Notes: generated by a model not told the origin, from the letters alone. A stretch of 64,000 nucleotides of DNA from Marivirga atlantica (GCF_016734805.1 NZ_JAERQG010000001.1:1550001-1614000); one strand, 5' to 3'. Shown: positions 8,675 to 17,459, counted from the stretch's first letter. Translations and numbers: made by a program.

Positions 8675-9104
8675 TACTATTAAGTTTTCTGTTTCTCCAT
8701 GCCTTCCATGCGCCTGAGGACCACAAGGCCCAAACTACTAATACTGGCTGAAAGAATAACCTGATTAATCTAGCACTGTCAGAGTTGAGTGCGCCAAAAG
8801 CATCTTCGCCATCTAGGTATTGAGATATGTTTCCAGGGAAGATTAATATGAAAAATATCGCTAATGCCCAACCAGCATAGACCCGCTGCTGCTTCCATAA
8901 TAATAAGGCACTTCCTAAAATGATTTCCACAATTCCTGATAGGATAACCACCAGGTCTTTTTCCAAAGGAACCCAGTCGGGCACCTGCGCCTGAAAATCT
9001 ACCCGATTGAAGGACAAATGACTCACACCTGCGTAAATCATAAATAGCGCTAGTAAGATTCTAAAAATGTTCTGTGCTGTGCTTGTTTTAATATAGTGTT
9101 GCAT
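8667..9104 (-). CDS. DoxX-family membrane protein
   Basis: A 145-residue protein with four predicted membrane helices (IFRILLALFMIYAGVSHL, VVILSGIVEIILGSALLLW, YAGWALAIFFILIFPGNIS, and IRLFFQPVLVVWALWSSG), matching the DoxX/DoxD-like fold. GVSHL with its histidine and the NISQYLDG loop are family-typical. DoxX proteins have been tied to quinone handling and oxidative stress but lack a firmly defined reaction. First gene of a MarR-controlled transcript; its 3' end overlaps marR by 8 bp. Confidence 0.85.
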   Translation of the reverse strand: MQHYIKTSTAQNIFRILLALFMIYAGVSHLSFNRVDFQAQVPDWVPLEKDLVVILSGIVEIILGSALLLWKQQRVYAGWALAIFFILIFPGNISQYLDGEDAFGALNSDSARLIRLFFQPVLVVWALWSSGAWKAWRNRKLNSNG

Positions 9105-9107
9105 AAA

Positions 9108-9144
9108 TATCGTTTACAATTATATCGTGTACGATACAAATGTA
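9108..9144 (-). promoter_or_regulatory. Promoter and MarR operator of the doxX-marR unit
   Basis: The minus strand shows TACATTTG (9144-9137), a consensus Bacteroidota -7 element. It is directly followed by the inverted repeat TATCGT-AC-ACGATA (9136-9123) and a second related half-site GTAAACGATA (9117-9108). No clear -33 TTTG is seen. An operator covering the expected start of transcription fits autorepression by the MarR protein of the same transcript; binding itself is inferred. Confidence 0.6.
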
Positions 9145-9245
9145 AAAATGGTTTTGCGTTTTACCTAATTTTATCTAAAGCTTAGCTTTAGCAACAAACT
9201 TTTTATATCTAAATGGTAATCTATGTGCTTTCAAGTGATGTTTAA

Positions 9246-10142
9246 TCATTCGGTAGGAGTTACTATACCATCCCTGTATTGTTCTTTTTTAAGGTTTACA
9301 AGTATTTCATGAAGCGTTTCAGCTGCAAGGCCGTGAAGCACTAAATTATATGCTGCTCTGTAAGAGGTTGTTGGCACCATTGGGTGTTTGTTGTTCACTA
9401 AGCCTAAGTGAGAGGGTGTTCCTAGAATCTGAGCTGTATAAATGGCAATGGTCTCATCTAACTGTAGAGAGTTTGTGGCTCTAACAAAATCGTTTGCTGT
9501 AAGGAATAATTGATAAAAAGGAGTGAATAACTCTATTGAAGATCTTAGATCCAATATATTGCTCCATCTGTTAGGGAATTCAATATGATCAAATTGATCT
9601 TCACTAATCATTTGAGTATTGAGCTTCTCTACCTTTTTTATGATCACATCCTTTTCTTTAAGCTGTTTATTAAGCTTGATAACAAAGTTGTAAAGGTTGA
9701 GGTCGTGGTTGAGAAAAAGATCTTCCTTAACATCATTAAAGTCACGTGGCTTTAAAGGACTAGTAGTCAATTCAACGCCTTCAATATTTCCTGCTATAAA
9801 CTGCAGAATCTCACTTCCAACATGAAAATGTCTAAAAATTAACAGGTTGGCATTAGGGCTAACAAAATTTTTCAATCCCCAGGCAAGTATTCTGTGTAAT
9901 AGTCTTGATGAATTAAATAACTTCGGAAAGAAGAATTTAAAGATGTGTATAAAAAACATAGTAATCTTCGACCAGAAGGTGATCAAGGGCAGCAGATACC
10001 TTACTGAGCGAGAGTTATTATCTGCTAATAGGGCCTGTTTTGTTGTTTTATTTATAGGTACACTATTATCAAGGTACAAAGCTAACCAGGGATTAGGGTC
10101 TCTGGTATCATGCGTAAACTCTTCAAAGGATTTTGAGCTCAT
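9246..10142 (-). CDS. Uncharacterised protein of the KASIII-oxidase cluster
   Basis: A 298-residue protein I cannot assign to a known family. No signal peptide is present. Residues about 50-75 are strongly hydrophobic (LLPLITFWSKITMFFIHIFK) and could insert in or lie on the membrane. A histidine-rich segment follows (LLIFRHFHVGSEILQF), then a charged helical middle (KLNKQLKEKDVIIKKVEKL). It sits 12 bp after the ketosynthase-oxidase gene in the same operon, so it probably works with those enzymes on an acyl substrate at the membrane. Its function is unknown. Confidence 0.7.
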   Translation of the reverse strand: MSSKSFEEFTHDTRDPNPWLALYLDNSVPINKTTKQALLADNNSRSVRYLLPLITFWSKITMFFIHIFKFFFPKLFNSSRLLHRILAWGLKNFVSPNANLLIFRHFHVGSEILQFIAGNIEGVELTTSPLKPRDFNDVKEDLFLNHDLNLYNFVIKLNKQLKEKDVIIKKVEKLNTQMISEDQFDHIEFPNRWSNILDLRSSIELFTPFYQLFLTANDFVRATNSLQLDETIAIYTAQILGTPSHLGLVNNKHPMVPTTSYRAAYNLVLHGLAAETLHEILVNLKKEQYRDGIVTPTE

Positions 10143-10154
10143 CTTTTTAATCGT

Positions 10155-12005
10155 TTAATAATTACCTAGTTCTTCAAGCTGCATTTTATACAAATGGGCA
10201 GTTATTTTTGCTGTTTTAACTATCTTTTTTGCCAAGTGCTCATTCATATAGGGATGCTCTAGTGCTCGTTCCAGATTTTCAAAATGTTTTTCATCAGCCA
10301 CACCATGGTAGGTGAAAAATGACACTTGATCGTCAGTTAAGCCCAGCTGGCTTTGGATCATTTCACCCCAATAAGCAGCAAGACGTTTGCCTATGCCCTC
10401 AATAATGAACATAGCACCTAAAAGATCAACAGGATTAGGTTTGCTTGCCTGCTGAAACATAAAAGCACTGAGCGCTGCGCTGCCAATATTTTTTTCACCA
10501 GTCTGGATAGCTGATAGTGGCTCGCCCAGGTTCTGGTAATTTTTTTCCAGCATTTGATAATCCTTATGCTCAGCAGCAGTGTGTTTGATAAAGGCTGAGC
10601 GTAACTCAAATATTTCAATATCAATGTTGGATGCTGCCCTGGAAATCCATTGAGAGCCATCTATTACCTGCTGTCTTAAATCATGAAGAAGTAATTTATA
10701 TTCTTCTTTGGTTAAAGTGCCTGCATGAATTCTTTTTATGATAGGCACCTTCAAGAGGTCTCTTTCGAATTCTATCCAGATTTGAGATAATTGTCTTACA
10801 AGCCACTCTGATAATTCATTTGTTTTGATATTCAGCCTTGGTGCTTTTATCTCTCTAAAGGGGAAAGACTTTTGCTCTTTTTTATCATCAATAATCACTT
10901 TTAGTTGCATAAATGAAGTGATAAACCTTCCGCTTTCAGGAACCATGCACAAAATGGTATCACCATTTTTAAGTTTGTTGGAGTACATTAATTCTTCCAG
11001 CATAATAAATATAGAAGCTGCTCCGGTATTCCCTTTAGTGGTGAGGTTGCTAAACCATTTTTCGTCAGCAATGGCGCCACCACCTTTTATCATTAATTCT
11101 TTAATAGGTGCTTTAAAATATTCTGATGAGTAATGACAGCAGAGCCAATCTATGTCAGCCACTTTGATTAGGCCTTTATCAATTAATTCAAAATAGTGTG
11201 CTACCCCTGTTTTTACTACATCATTGAGTAATCGAATATCCTGTTTTAAGTTGATAGTGCCTTTTTCTGATGCAGAGCTGTAATCAGGATAGTCGAGCCA
11301 GGTGATTTCATGCTCATCTTTGTTGCTGTTTTTTCCTGTGTACATACACAAAGGGAATTTATGAGCATAAGATTTTATTTCAATCCAGTCTATTTTTAAG
11401 GAAACTCCGGTTGTGTTGGCTTTATTCTCAATCACAAATGCTCCGGCACCATCTGATAACATCCAACGCAAAAACTCTGTATCGAATGGTATGGAGCTGA
11501 GCTTCTGTGCTTCAAACCTACTGGCTTTAAACAAACGACTGGCTAAATCACTACCTACGCAGACAGCATTTTCCTTTTCTCCGCTTTTGAGCTGGACGAA
11601 TACATCTTTTAATGCCATTATACCACTGGCGCAAACACTCTGAAAACTGGCTAATTCACAGGCGTTGAAATCCAGTTGGGCATGTACCATGCTTGCAAAT
11701 CCGGGGATTGGTAAATCACCCTGAGTGGTACCTGTGGCTAATAACTCAATGTCTTTATCACTTAGTTTACTTTTACTCAGAGCCGCTTTTATAGCTTCAG
11801 CAGCTAGTTCGGTATTTAAATGTGTAGTTTTTTGTTTTTTGTCAATGGCAAAATAGCGTGTTTCAATTCCATTCTGTTTTAAGATTCGTTCTTTCACACT
11901 GCTTTTTTTACCATTAATTAGCCCCAAATATTCTTCAATTTGACTATTGTCTATCTTTTCGTTTGGCAAAAAACTACCGGCACTTGTTATAAAAACCTCA
12001 TTCAT
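10155..12005 (-). CDS. Beta-ketoacyl synthase III fused to a haem-oxygenase-like diiron oxidase domain
   Basis: A 616-residue two-domain protein. Residues 1-380 form a FabH-like thiolase fold with the full catalytic triad: C125 (FQSVCASGIM), H291 (WLCCHYSSE) and N326 (TKGNTGAAS). It could therefore condense an acyl thioester with malonyl-ACP or another acyl chain. Residues about 395-616 are helical and match the TenA/haem-oxygenase-like oxidase (HDO) superfamily, with likely iron ligands H475/E479/H480 (KHTAAEH), E536 (FIIEGIG) and H567-x3-D571-x2-H574. That last spacing is typical of UndA/CADD-like diiron enzymes. The gene overlaps the upstream hydroxylase gene by 4 bp. FabH proper is about 330 residues, so the extra domain is a true extension. 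Ketosynthases of the StlD/DarB group are an alternative name for the N-terminal half. Confidence 0.8.
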   Translation of the reverse strand: MNEVFITSAGSFLPNEKIDNSQIEEYLGLINGKKSSVKERILKQNGIETRYFAIDKKQKTTHLNTELAAEAIKAALSKSKLSDKDIELLATGTTQGDLPIPGFASMVHAQLDFNACELASFQSVCASGIMALKDVFVQLKSGEKENAVCVGSDLASRLFKASRFEAQKLSSIPFDTEFLRWMLSDGAGAFVIENKANTTGVSLKIDWIEIKSYAHKFPLCMYTGKNSNKDEHEITWLDYPDYSSASEKGTINLKQDIRLLNDVVKTGVAHYFELIDKGLIKVADIDWLCCHYSSEYFKAPIKELMIKGGGAIADEKWFSNLTTKGNTGAASIFIMLEELMYSNKLKNGDTILCMVPESGRFITSFMQLKVIIDDKKEQKSFPFREIKAPRLNIKTNELSEWLVRQLSQIWIEFERDLLKVPIIKRIHAGTLTKEEYKLLLHDLRQQVIDGSQWISRAASNIDIEIFELRSAFIKHTAAEHKDYQMLEKNYQNLGEPLSAIQTGEKNIGSAALSAFMFQQASKPNPVDLLGAMFIIEGIGKRLAAYWGEMIQSQLGLTDDQVSFFTYHGVADEKHFENLERALEHPYMNEHLAKKIVKTAKITAHLYKMQLEELGNY

Positions 12006-12754
12006 TTTTTACGTTGATTTATTTTTGGGATTATTAGCTTATGTAGTTTATCCATAATGCCTGATGCAAAGCCATAATGATTTGCAAATTTAAAATGATG
12101 TGCATTATGCTTTGATCCAAACAGGCGCCAGCTTGGTCCTTTTCCATTGCCAAACCTATAATTACAATGTCCTGCAAAATTTAAAAGAATGCTTACCAGA
12201 GGATATAAAAAGATAGCCACAGCCGACAGCGGAATAAAAACAGCTATAGTTAATGGTACTGTGCTCAATAATAAAGCCTCGAACCAATGAAAACTATAAA
12301 CAGCAAATACTGTAGGTACTTTAGAATGATGATGAATTTTATGCACACGCTTCATGAAGAATGGCAGATGCATAACTCTGTGTACTATAAAGAAATGAAT
12401 TTCATTCCAGATGGTTAATATAATAATGCCTACCATGATGTTAATAAAACTATTAGGCAAAAGCAGTATGGCACCTTGTCTTTTAAGATATATTAGAAGT
12501 AAAGCGGATAAGCCAAAAATAAAGATGGATTGAATAGAGTGTTTAATCTCAAAAAGCAGCTGTGTTTTTGGAATAGACTGTTTTATTATTTTCTGCAATA
12601 AGTCCTGCTTCTCAAGTTGTTTGCAGACATATAAAAATACAGGAGCTAAACCGAAATACAAAAAATAGAAATAGGCGATAACCACCAAGTATATTTGTAG
12701 GTATGAGTAATTGTATATAATATTTGTGATATGCTGATTAAACATACTTAGCAC
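12002..12754 (-). CDS. Fatty acid hydroxylase / sterol desaturase superfamily protein
   Basis: A 250-residue membrane-bound non-haem diiron oxygenase. The histidine boxes are present in order: H120-x4-H125-x3-H129 (HFFIVHRVMH), H138-x2-H141-H142-H143 (HKIHHH), H156, H196, and H216-x2-H219-H220 (HNAHH). Four or so hydrophobic helices (for example LQIYLVVIAYFYFLYFGLAP) anchor it. Members hydroxylate or desaturate lipids, carotenoids, sphingoid bases or sterols. It is the first gene of a three-gene unit whose next gene overlaps by 4 bp and also carries an iron-oxidase domain, so a doubly oxidised lipid-like product is likely. The upstream region (12755-12941) is shared with divergent lpxB. Confidence 0.88.
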   Translation of the reverse strand: MLSMFNQHITNIIYNYSYLQIYLVVIAYFYFLYFGLAPVFLYVCKQLEKQDLLQKIIKQSIPKTQLLFEIKHSIQSIFIFGLSALLLIYLKRQGAILLLPNSFINIMVGIIILTIWNEIHFFIVHRVMHLPFFMKRVHKIHHHSKVPTVFAVYSFHWFEALLLSTVPLTIAVFIPLSAVAIFLYPLVSILLNFAGHCNYRFGNGKGPSWRLFGSKHNAHHFKFANHYGFASGIMDKLHKLIIPKINQRKK

Positions 12755-12941
12755 TCATTTATGGATAAAAGGGTTTTAGGTTTTTATTTCCTATATAAAT
12801 AAGGTTGTTAAGACACTTGATTAACGCCATTAGTTGTACTTGCATTGTTTTCTTTCAGTTAACGGAAATTAAAGACATCTCAATTACGGCTTAAAGATGA
12901 GAATTAAGCTTTAAATTAGCGATCAGATAATTATTCTATTT

Positions 12942-14048
12942 ATGAAGTACTACATCATAGCAGGCGAGCGCTCTGGCGATTTACATGGTGGCAATTTAAT
13001 AAAGTCATTAAAGCAGCAGGATGATTCCGCAGAAATACGATGCTGGGGAGGCGATGAAATGCAGGCAGCCGGAGGTGATTTAGTAGTACATTATAAAGAG
13101 ATGGCTTTTATGGGGTTTCTTGAAGTGGTTACCAATTTGGGGACTATCAGGAAACGCATTAAATTCTGTAAGAAAGATATCAAGGCTTTTGCTCCTGATG
13201 CACTCATATTGATTGATTATGCAGGTTTCAATATGCGAATGGCTAAGTTTGCTAACAGCATCGGCATACCTGTCCATTATTATATTTCTCCTAAAATATG
13301 GGCTTGGAATCAGAAGCGTGCTTATAAAATCAAACGCTTTGTAGATCATATGTATGTAATACTGCCTTTTGAGAAGGAGTTTTATAAGAAGTTTGATTAC
13401 CAAGTAGACTATGTAGGTAATCCCTTATTAGATGCCATCAGGCAATTCAAACCTGAGCCTGATTTTAAAAGCCAGTTTCCGGGTAAACCCATTATAGCCA
13501 TATTACCGGGCAGCAGAAAGCAGGAAGTTCAAACCATGCTCAGCAAGTTAAGTAGCCTGATTAATGATTATCCTGATTATCATTTTGTGGTGGCTGGCGT
13601 GAGCAATTTAGATCAGACATTGTACAAAGAAGTAGCACAAAAGTCAGCTTGCTCCTTGGTTTTTGACAAAGCATATGATGTGCTCCATATAGCCACTGCT
13701 GCATTGGTTACTTCTGGGACGGCCACATTGGAGACGGCACTATTTGAAGTACCACAGGTAGTTTGTTATGAAACCAGCAATATATCCTACCAAATAGGGA
13801 AGCGCGTTATTAAGGTTGATTACATCTCATTGGTGAACCTGATCATGGGTAAGGAAGTGGTGAAAGAGCTTATCCAGACTGATTTTAATACTGAAACGCT
13901 CAAAAGGGAGTTAGACCTTATACTTCCTTCTGGTACTAAAAGATCAACTATTGAGGCCGACTATAAAGCCTTGAAAGTTCTAATGGGTGACGATAACACC
14001 TCCGATAAAACAGCTCAGTTGATAGTAGAAAGGGTGAGAGAAGACTAG
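12942..14048 (+). CDS. lpxB: Lipid-A-disaccharide synthase
   Basis: A glycosyltransferase of family 19 that joins UDP-2,3-diacylglucosamine and lipid X to form the lipid A disaccharide at the inner face of the cytoplasmic membrane. At 368 residues it has the normal length. Signatures include the N-terminal AGERSGDLHGG, LILIDYAGFNMRMAK, YYISPKIWAWNQKR, the FEKEFYKKF linker, YVGNPLLD, ILPGSRKQEV, and the donor-binding TSGTATLETALFEVPQVV. Its 3' end is repeated in degenerate form at 17460, see that entry. Confidence 0.97.
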   Translation: MKYYIIAGERSGDLHGGNLIKSLKQQDDSAEIRCWGGDEMQAAGGDLVVHYKEMAFMGFLEVVTNLGTIRKRIKFCKKDIKAFAPDALILIDYAGFNMRMAKFANSIGIPVHYYISPKIWAWNQKRAYKIKRFVDHMYVILPFEKEFYKKFDYQVDYVGNPLLDAIRQFKPEPDFKSQFPGKPIIAILPGSRKQEVQTMLSKLSSLINDYPDYHFVVAGVSNLDQTLYKEVAQKSACSLVFDKAYDVLHIATAALVTSGTATLETALFEVPQVVCYETSNISYQIGKRVIKVDYISLVNLIMGKEVVKELIQTDFNTETLKRELDLILPSGTKRSTIEADYKALKVLMGDDNTSDKTAQLIVERVRED

Positions 14049-14055
14049 CTATTAA

Positions 14056-14211
14056 CTACTTAAAATATTGTAGGATATCTACACATAAGAAGTCTTTATT
14101 CAGTGCTCTGGATAAAGTAAACAATTGATCTCTCAAATCAACTTCTGTAATTTCGTTTAGTCTTTCCGAGAAATCATTAAATCCCTGATAATAAAGATGC
14201 TGACCTTTGTA
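14056..14211 (-). pseudogene. C-terminal remnant of an unidentified gene
   Basis: Reading the minus strand gives 51 codons without a plausible start (an in-frame TGA lies upstream), encoding a protein-like sequence that ends SRALNKDFLCVDILQYFK and a stop codon. It faces lpxB tail to tail. The copy of the lpxB 3' end at 17460 also retains a trace of this tail (YFK-stop), so a convergent gene probably stood here before the region was duplicated. I do not recognise the family. Confidence 0.4.
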
Positions 14212-14250
14212 TCAACAATTAATGAAACAGTAAAAAACGAGAAGGACAAC

Positions 14251-15063
14251 ATGAAAAAAGTAGCTATTATTACAGGAGCAAGTTCAGGTATGGGTAAGTC
14301 CACTGCCTTTAAATTGAACGCAAAGGGATATAAAGTTTATGGTATGGCAAGACGTACCGATAAAATGGATGATCTTAAAGCAAAAGGCATGGAAGTGGTT
14401 TCGCTTGATCTCACCAAAGATGATACCATTGTAGAGGCAGTGAATACCGTTATCGAAAAAGAAGGGCGAATAGATGTATTGATTAATAATGCAGGTTATG
14501 GCTCTTATGGAGCAGTAGAAGAAGTACCCATTGAAGAAGCAAAAAGACAATTTGAAGTTAACATATTTGGTTTAGCACGAATAACGCAATTGGTGATACC
14601 AAAAATGAGAGAACAAAAGTCTGGAAGAATTGTGAATATTTCTTCTATGGGTGGTAAAATTTATACGCCTTTTGGCGCCTGGTATCATGCAACAAAGTTT
14701 GCACTTGAAGGGTGGAGTGATTGTTTACGAATTGAATTGAAGCCTTTTGGAATTGATGTCGTAATTGTTGAACCGGGAGGTATACAAACTGAATGGGGTG
14801 ATATTGCAATGGAAAATCTGAACAAAGTATCAGGTAACGGACCTTATGCTCCTCTAGTTAATAAGGTAATTTCGGCTTCAGGCAAGAATAAAGACAAATT
14901 AACCGAAGTGAGTGTATTAGGCGAAGAGATTGCAAAAGCAGCCAGCACTAAAAAACCTAAAACGAGGTACCTGAAAGGATTTTTAGCGAAGCCATTAGTA
15001 ACGATGAGAAAATGGTTGGGTGATAGTACTTTTGACAAGATTCTCATGAGCCAAATGAAATAA
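14251..15063 (+). CDS. Short-chain dehydrogenase/reductase
   Basis: An oxidoreductase of the classical SDR family, 270 residues from the ATG at 14251. That start is chosen because it begins directly with the Rossmann strand and is preceded by GAAGGA. TGASSGMG (residues 8-15) binds the cofactor; ARRTDK after strand 2 suggests NADP. NNAGYG, the serine in VNISSMGG and the catalytic YHATK are all present, followed by VEPGGIQTEW. Substrate unknown. It is followed 6 bp later by an AraC regulator on the same strand, a pairing common in horizontally moving Bacteroidota SDR loci. Confidence 0.9.
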   Translation: MKKVAIITGASSGMGKSTAFKLNAKGYKVYGMARRTDKMDDLKAKGMEVVSLDLTKDDTIVEAVNTVIEKEGRIDVLINNAGYGSYGAVEEVPIEEAKRQFEVNIFGLARITQLVIPKMREQKSGRIVNISSMGGKIYTPFGAWYHATKFALEGWSDCLRIELKPFGIDVVIVEPGGIQTEWGDIAMENLNKVSGNGPYAPLVNKVISASGKNKDKLTEVSVLGEEIAKAASTKKPKTRYLKGFLAKPLVTMRKWLGDSTFDKILMSQMK

Positions 15064-15069
15064 ATAAGC

Positions 15070-15984
15070 ATGGTAAAAGAATTGATAATAGACTCAATCA
15101 GTCAGGCTCATCAACTTATGGGGCTGGCTGCTCCTAAGCATCCATTAGTTTCAGTAGTAAAAATTGCAGATTTTAAGTCGGCAATGGATTTTAAAGGAGT
15201 TCGGGTAATCAATAACCTATATCAGATTACACTTAAAGAGTTAGGATGTGGAAATTTAATGTACGGTAAAAACTCTTACGATTATGAGGAAGGCACTTTA
15301 GTGTTTACTTCTCCCGGGCAGGTAACCGCTTTTGAAGGTGAGCTGCCATCTGATAGCGATAATACTAAGGGGTGGACTTTGGCCTTTCATCCTGATTTGA
15401 TTCGAAAATCAGGCCTGGCTGATAAAATTAGCCACTATTCATTTTTCAGCTATGAAGTAAATGAGGCGCTTCACCTTTCAGAGGAAGAGTTAAAAACTAT
15501 TGAAGAACTACTGGATAAAATAGAGAAAGAGTACAGCCAGAACATAGATAAACATAGTCAGAATTTAATTATTTCAAATATTGAATTACTATTAGACTAT
15601 TGCACCAGATTCTACGATCGACAGTTTTATACCCGATCTAACCTGAACCTTGATTATGTTTCGAAATTTGAGAAGCTGTTAAAAAGATATTACGAGACAG
15701 AAGAGATTGATGAAAAAGGTTTGCCTAGTGTTCAATACTTAGCAAAAGAATTGAATTTCTCTTCAAACTACCTGAGTGATTTGCTCAAAAAGGAAACTGG
15801 AAAGACAGCTCAGGAGCATATTCACTTATTTGTAATCGAAAAGGCTAAAAATAAACTTTTAAACTCTAAAAGCTCAATTAGTGAAATCGGTTATGCGCTC
15901 GGATTCGAATATCCACAACATTTCAGCAACCTGTTTAAAGCAAAGACAGGGTTTAGCCCGAAAGAATATAGGAATTTGAATTAA
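15070..15984 (+). CDS. AraC-family transcriptional regulator
   Basis: A 304-residue regulator. The N-terminal 190 residues form an effector/cupin-like domain (GNLMYGKNSYDYEEGTLVF, then SPGQVTAFEGE). The C-terminal about 100 residues contain the two AraC helix-turn-helix motifs (VQYLAKELNFSSNYLSDLLK and ISEIGYALGFEYPQHFSNLF), ending in the family's FKAKTGFSPKEYR. It is 6 bp downstream of the SDR gene, so it likely controls that operon. A strong terminator follows. Confidence 0.92.
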   Translation: MVKELIIDSISQAHQLMGLAAPKHPLVSVVKIADFKSAMDFKGVRVINNLYQITLKELGCGNLMYGKNSYDYEEGTLVFTSPGQVTAFEGELPSDSDNTKGWTLAFHPDLIRKSGLADKISHYSFFSYEVNEALHLSEEELKTIEELLDKIEKEYSQNIDKHSQNLIISNIELLLDYCTRFYDRQFYTRSNLNLDYVSKFEKLLKRYYETEEIDEKGLPSVQYLAKELNFSSNYLSDLLKKETGKTAQEHIHLFVIEKAKNKLLNSKSSISEIGYALGFEYPQHFSNLFKAKTGFSPKEYRNLN

Positions 15985-16009
15985 AAAAATACCTCAAAAG
16001 GTAGAAAGC

Positions 16010-16050
16010 AAGAGCGGTTCAAGTTTACACCTGAACCGCTCTTTTGTTTT
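16010..16050 (+). terminator. Rho-independent terminator after the SDR-AraC unit
   Basis: Perfect 11-bp stem (AGAGCGGTTCA/TGAACCGCTCT) with a 10-nt loop, followed by TTTGTTTT. Confidence 0.88.
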
Positions 16051-16115
16051 AATGTATTATCTTACTATTGGAAGTGAGCAAGCGCACTAACAGTATAGTG
16101 AAAACTTAAAATATA

Positions 16116-16715
16116 ATGCAAGAACTACTTTTTAACTTTATATCAAAATATGTTGATTTAACTGAAGAAGAAAAGAATGCCATGACTTCTTTAGATGTAT
16201 TCCGGTCATTTAAGAAAGGAACAATTTTATTAGAAGCAGGACAAAAATCAGATCAGGGGTATTTTGTTCTAAAAGGTTGTATACGAGTATATTATATGAT
16301 GGAGGGGGAAGAAAAAACAACTGCTTTCTATACAGAAATGGAGGGTTTAACTCCTCAATGCGTAATAAATAAAGACTATTCAGAATATTATATAAGCTGT
16401 GTAGAAGATACAATACTGACCGTGGCTAATCCTGATATGGACGCTGAAATGTTTAGTAAGTTCCCTAAGTTTGAATCACTTTGCAGAGTACTTTCAGAAG
16501 AACTCTTGGCTAAGGAACAACTCAGTTTTAACACGTTTAAAACTTCGTCTCCAGAAAAGCGGTACCTAAATTTGTTAGAAAAAAGACCGGATTTAGTGCA
16601 ACGTGTTCCACAACATCAGTTGGCTAGTTATTTGGGTATTAAGCCTCAATCATTAAGTAGAATAAGAGCCAGGATAGTTGAAAAAAATCGATATTCAGAT
16701 TCATTTCTTAACTAA
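16116..16715 (+). CDS. Crp/Fnr-family regulator
   Basis: A 199-residue protein with an N-terminal cyclic-nucleotide-binding-like beta barrel (FKKGTILLEAGQKSDQGYFVLKG pattern at about 30-55) and a C-terminal winged helix (HQLASYLGIKPQSLSRIRARI). It lacks the cysteine cluster of Fnr and the full phosphate-binding cassette of Crp, so the ligand is unknown. Such short Crp-like proteins are abundant in Bacteroidota. It stands alone between the SDR-AraC unit and an outer-membrane-type protein. Confidence 0.85.
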   Translation: MQELLFNFISKYVDLTEEEKNAMTSLDVFRSFKKGTILLEAGQKSDQGYFVLKGCIRVYYMMEGEEKTTAFYTEMEGLTPQCVINKDYSEYYISCVEDTILTVANPDMDAEMFSKFPKFESLCRVLSEELLAKEQLSFNTFKTSSPEKRYLNLLEKRPDLVQRVPQHQLASYLGIKPQSLSRIRARIVEKNRYSDSFLN

Positions 16716-16781
16716 AGTGAATGAATTCAGCTAATACGACAATTTACTTTTGCTATATCAACTAACATCAATGAGAGAGAT

Positions 16782-17402
16782 ATGCAAAAGAGAATTCTAA
16801 GGATTAGCCTTATCCTTATTTTGACAACTAGTTTACAAGTGAGTGCCCAGTATTCCAAGAATGATAGTTCTTTCAGAAAACATTTTATTGGCAGCACCCT
16901 GTTTATGTTAGGAAATTTTTCCACCGTCAACAGGCCTGATTTTGTGCAGTTAAACTATGGTTACCGTCTTACGGGCAAAGATGCCATTTCTATAGAGTTA
17001 AAAACCTGGAAATATGCCTGGTCTCTTGGAATACCTTACGGAGAATCATTTCAGGCACCGGAAGAGAAATTTCCCGGATATATTCGAGAATATGGCTTCG
17101 CTTTGACTTATCAGAGATTTATGTGGAAGGGACTATATGCAGGCATTCATGTTATGAATGCCTGGCAGAAATTTGTGAATGAAGATGGACAGAATATTGA
17201 TAATGGATTTCAGATTTTCAACACCTATAGGCTGGGGTATCATTTTAAGCTATTTAAAGATAGATTCTTTATTGAGCCGTCTATGGCTATTACACACCGT
17301 CCGTTTCATACAGAAATGCCTGATGGGTTTAAACAAATAGATGATAAGTGGCCGAAAATTTTCATTGGAGAGCCAGGGCTACATTTTGGATATAAATTCT
17401 AA
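16782..17402 (+). CDS. Predicted outer-membrane beta-barrel protein
   Basis: A 206-residue secreted protein. Residues 1-22 form a signal peptide (SLILILTTSLQVSAQ). The mature part alternates aromatic and polar residues in short strands (YGYRLTGKDAISIELKTW, YGFALTYQRFMWKGLYAGIH, YRLGYHFKLFKDRFFIEPS) and ends in HFGYKF; a terminal aromatic residue is usual for outer-membrane barrels. No specific family recognised. It precedes the degenerate lpxB 3'-end copy. Confidence 0.6.
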   Translation: MQKRILRISLILILTTSLQVSAQYSKNDSSFRKHFIGSTLFMLGNFSTVNRPDFVQLNYGYRLTGKDAISIELKTWKYAWSLGIPYGESFQAPEEKFPGYIREYGFALTYQRFMWKGLYAGIHVMNAWQKFVNEDGQNIDNGFQIFNTYRLGYHFKLFKDRFFIEPSMAITHRPFHTEMPDGFKQIDDKWPKIFIGEPGLHFGYKF

Positions 17403-17459
17403 AGCTAAATTTCTATAGCCATTACCTCTGTTCTTTCTTTTAAGGTTTAAATCCGTGCT

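Noticed and set aside
14197-14250. N-terminal extension of the SDR gene (18 extra codons)
   Set aside because: The Rossmann strand begins at the internal ATG (14251), which has a better upstream GAAGGA, and the extension overlaps the lost-gene remnant.
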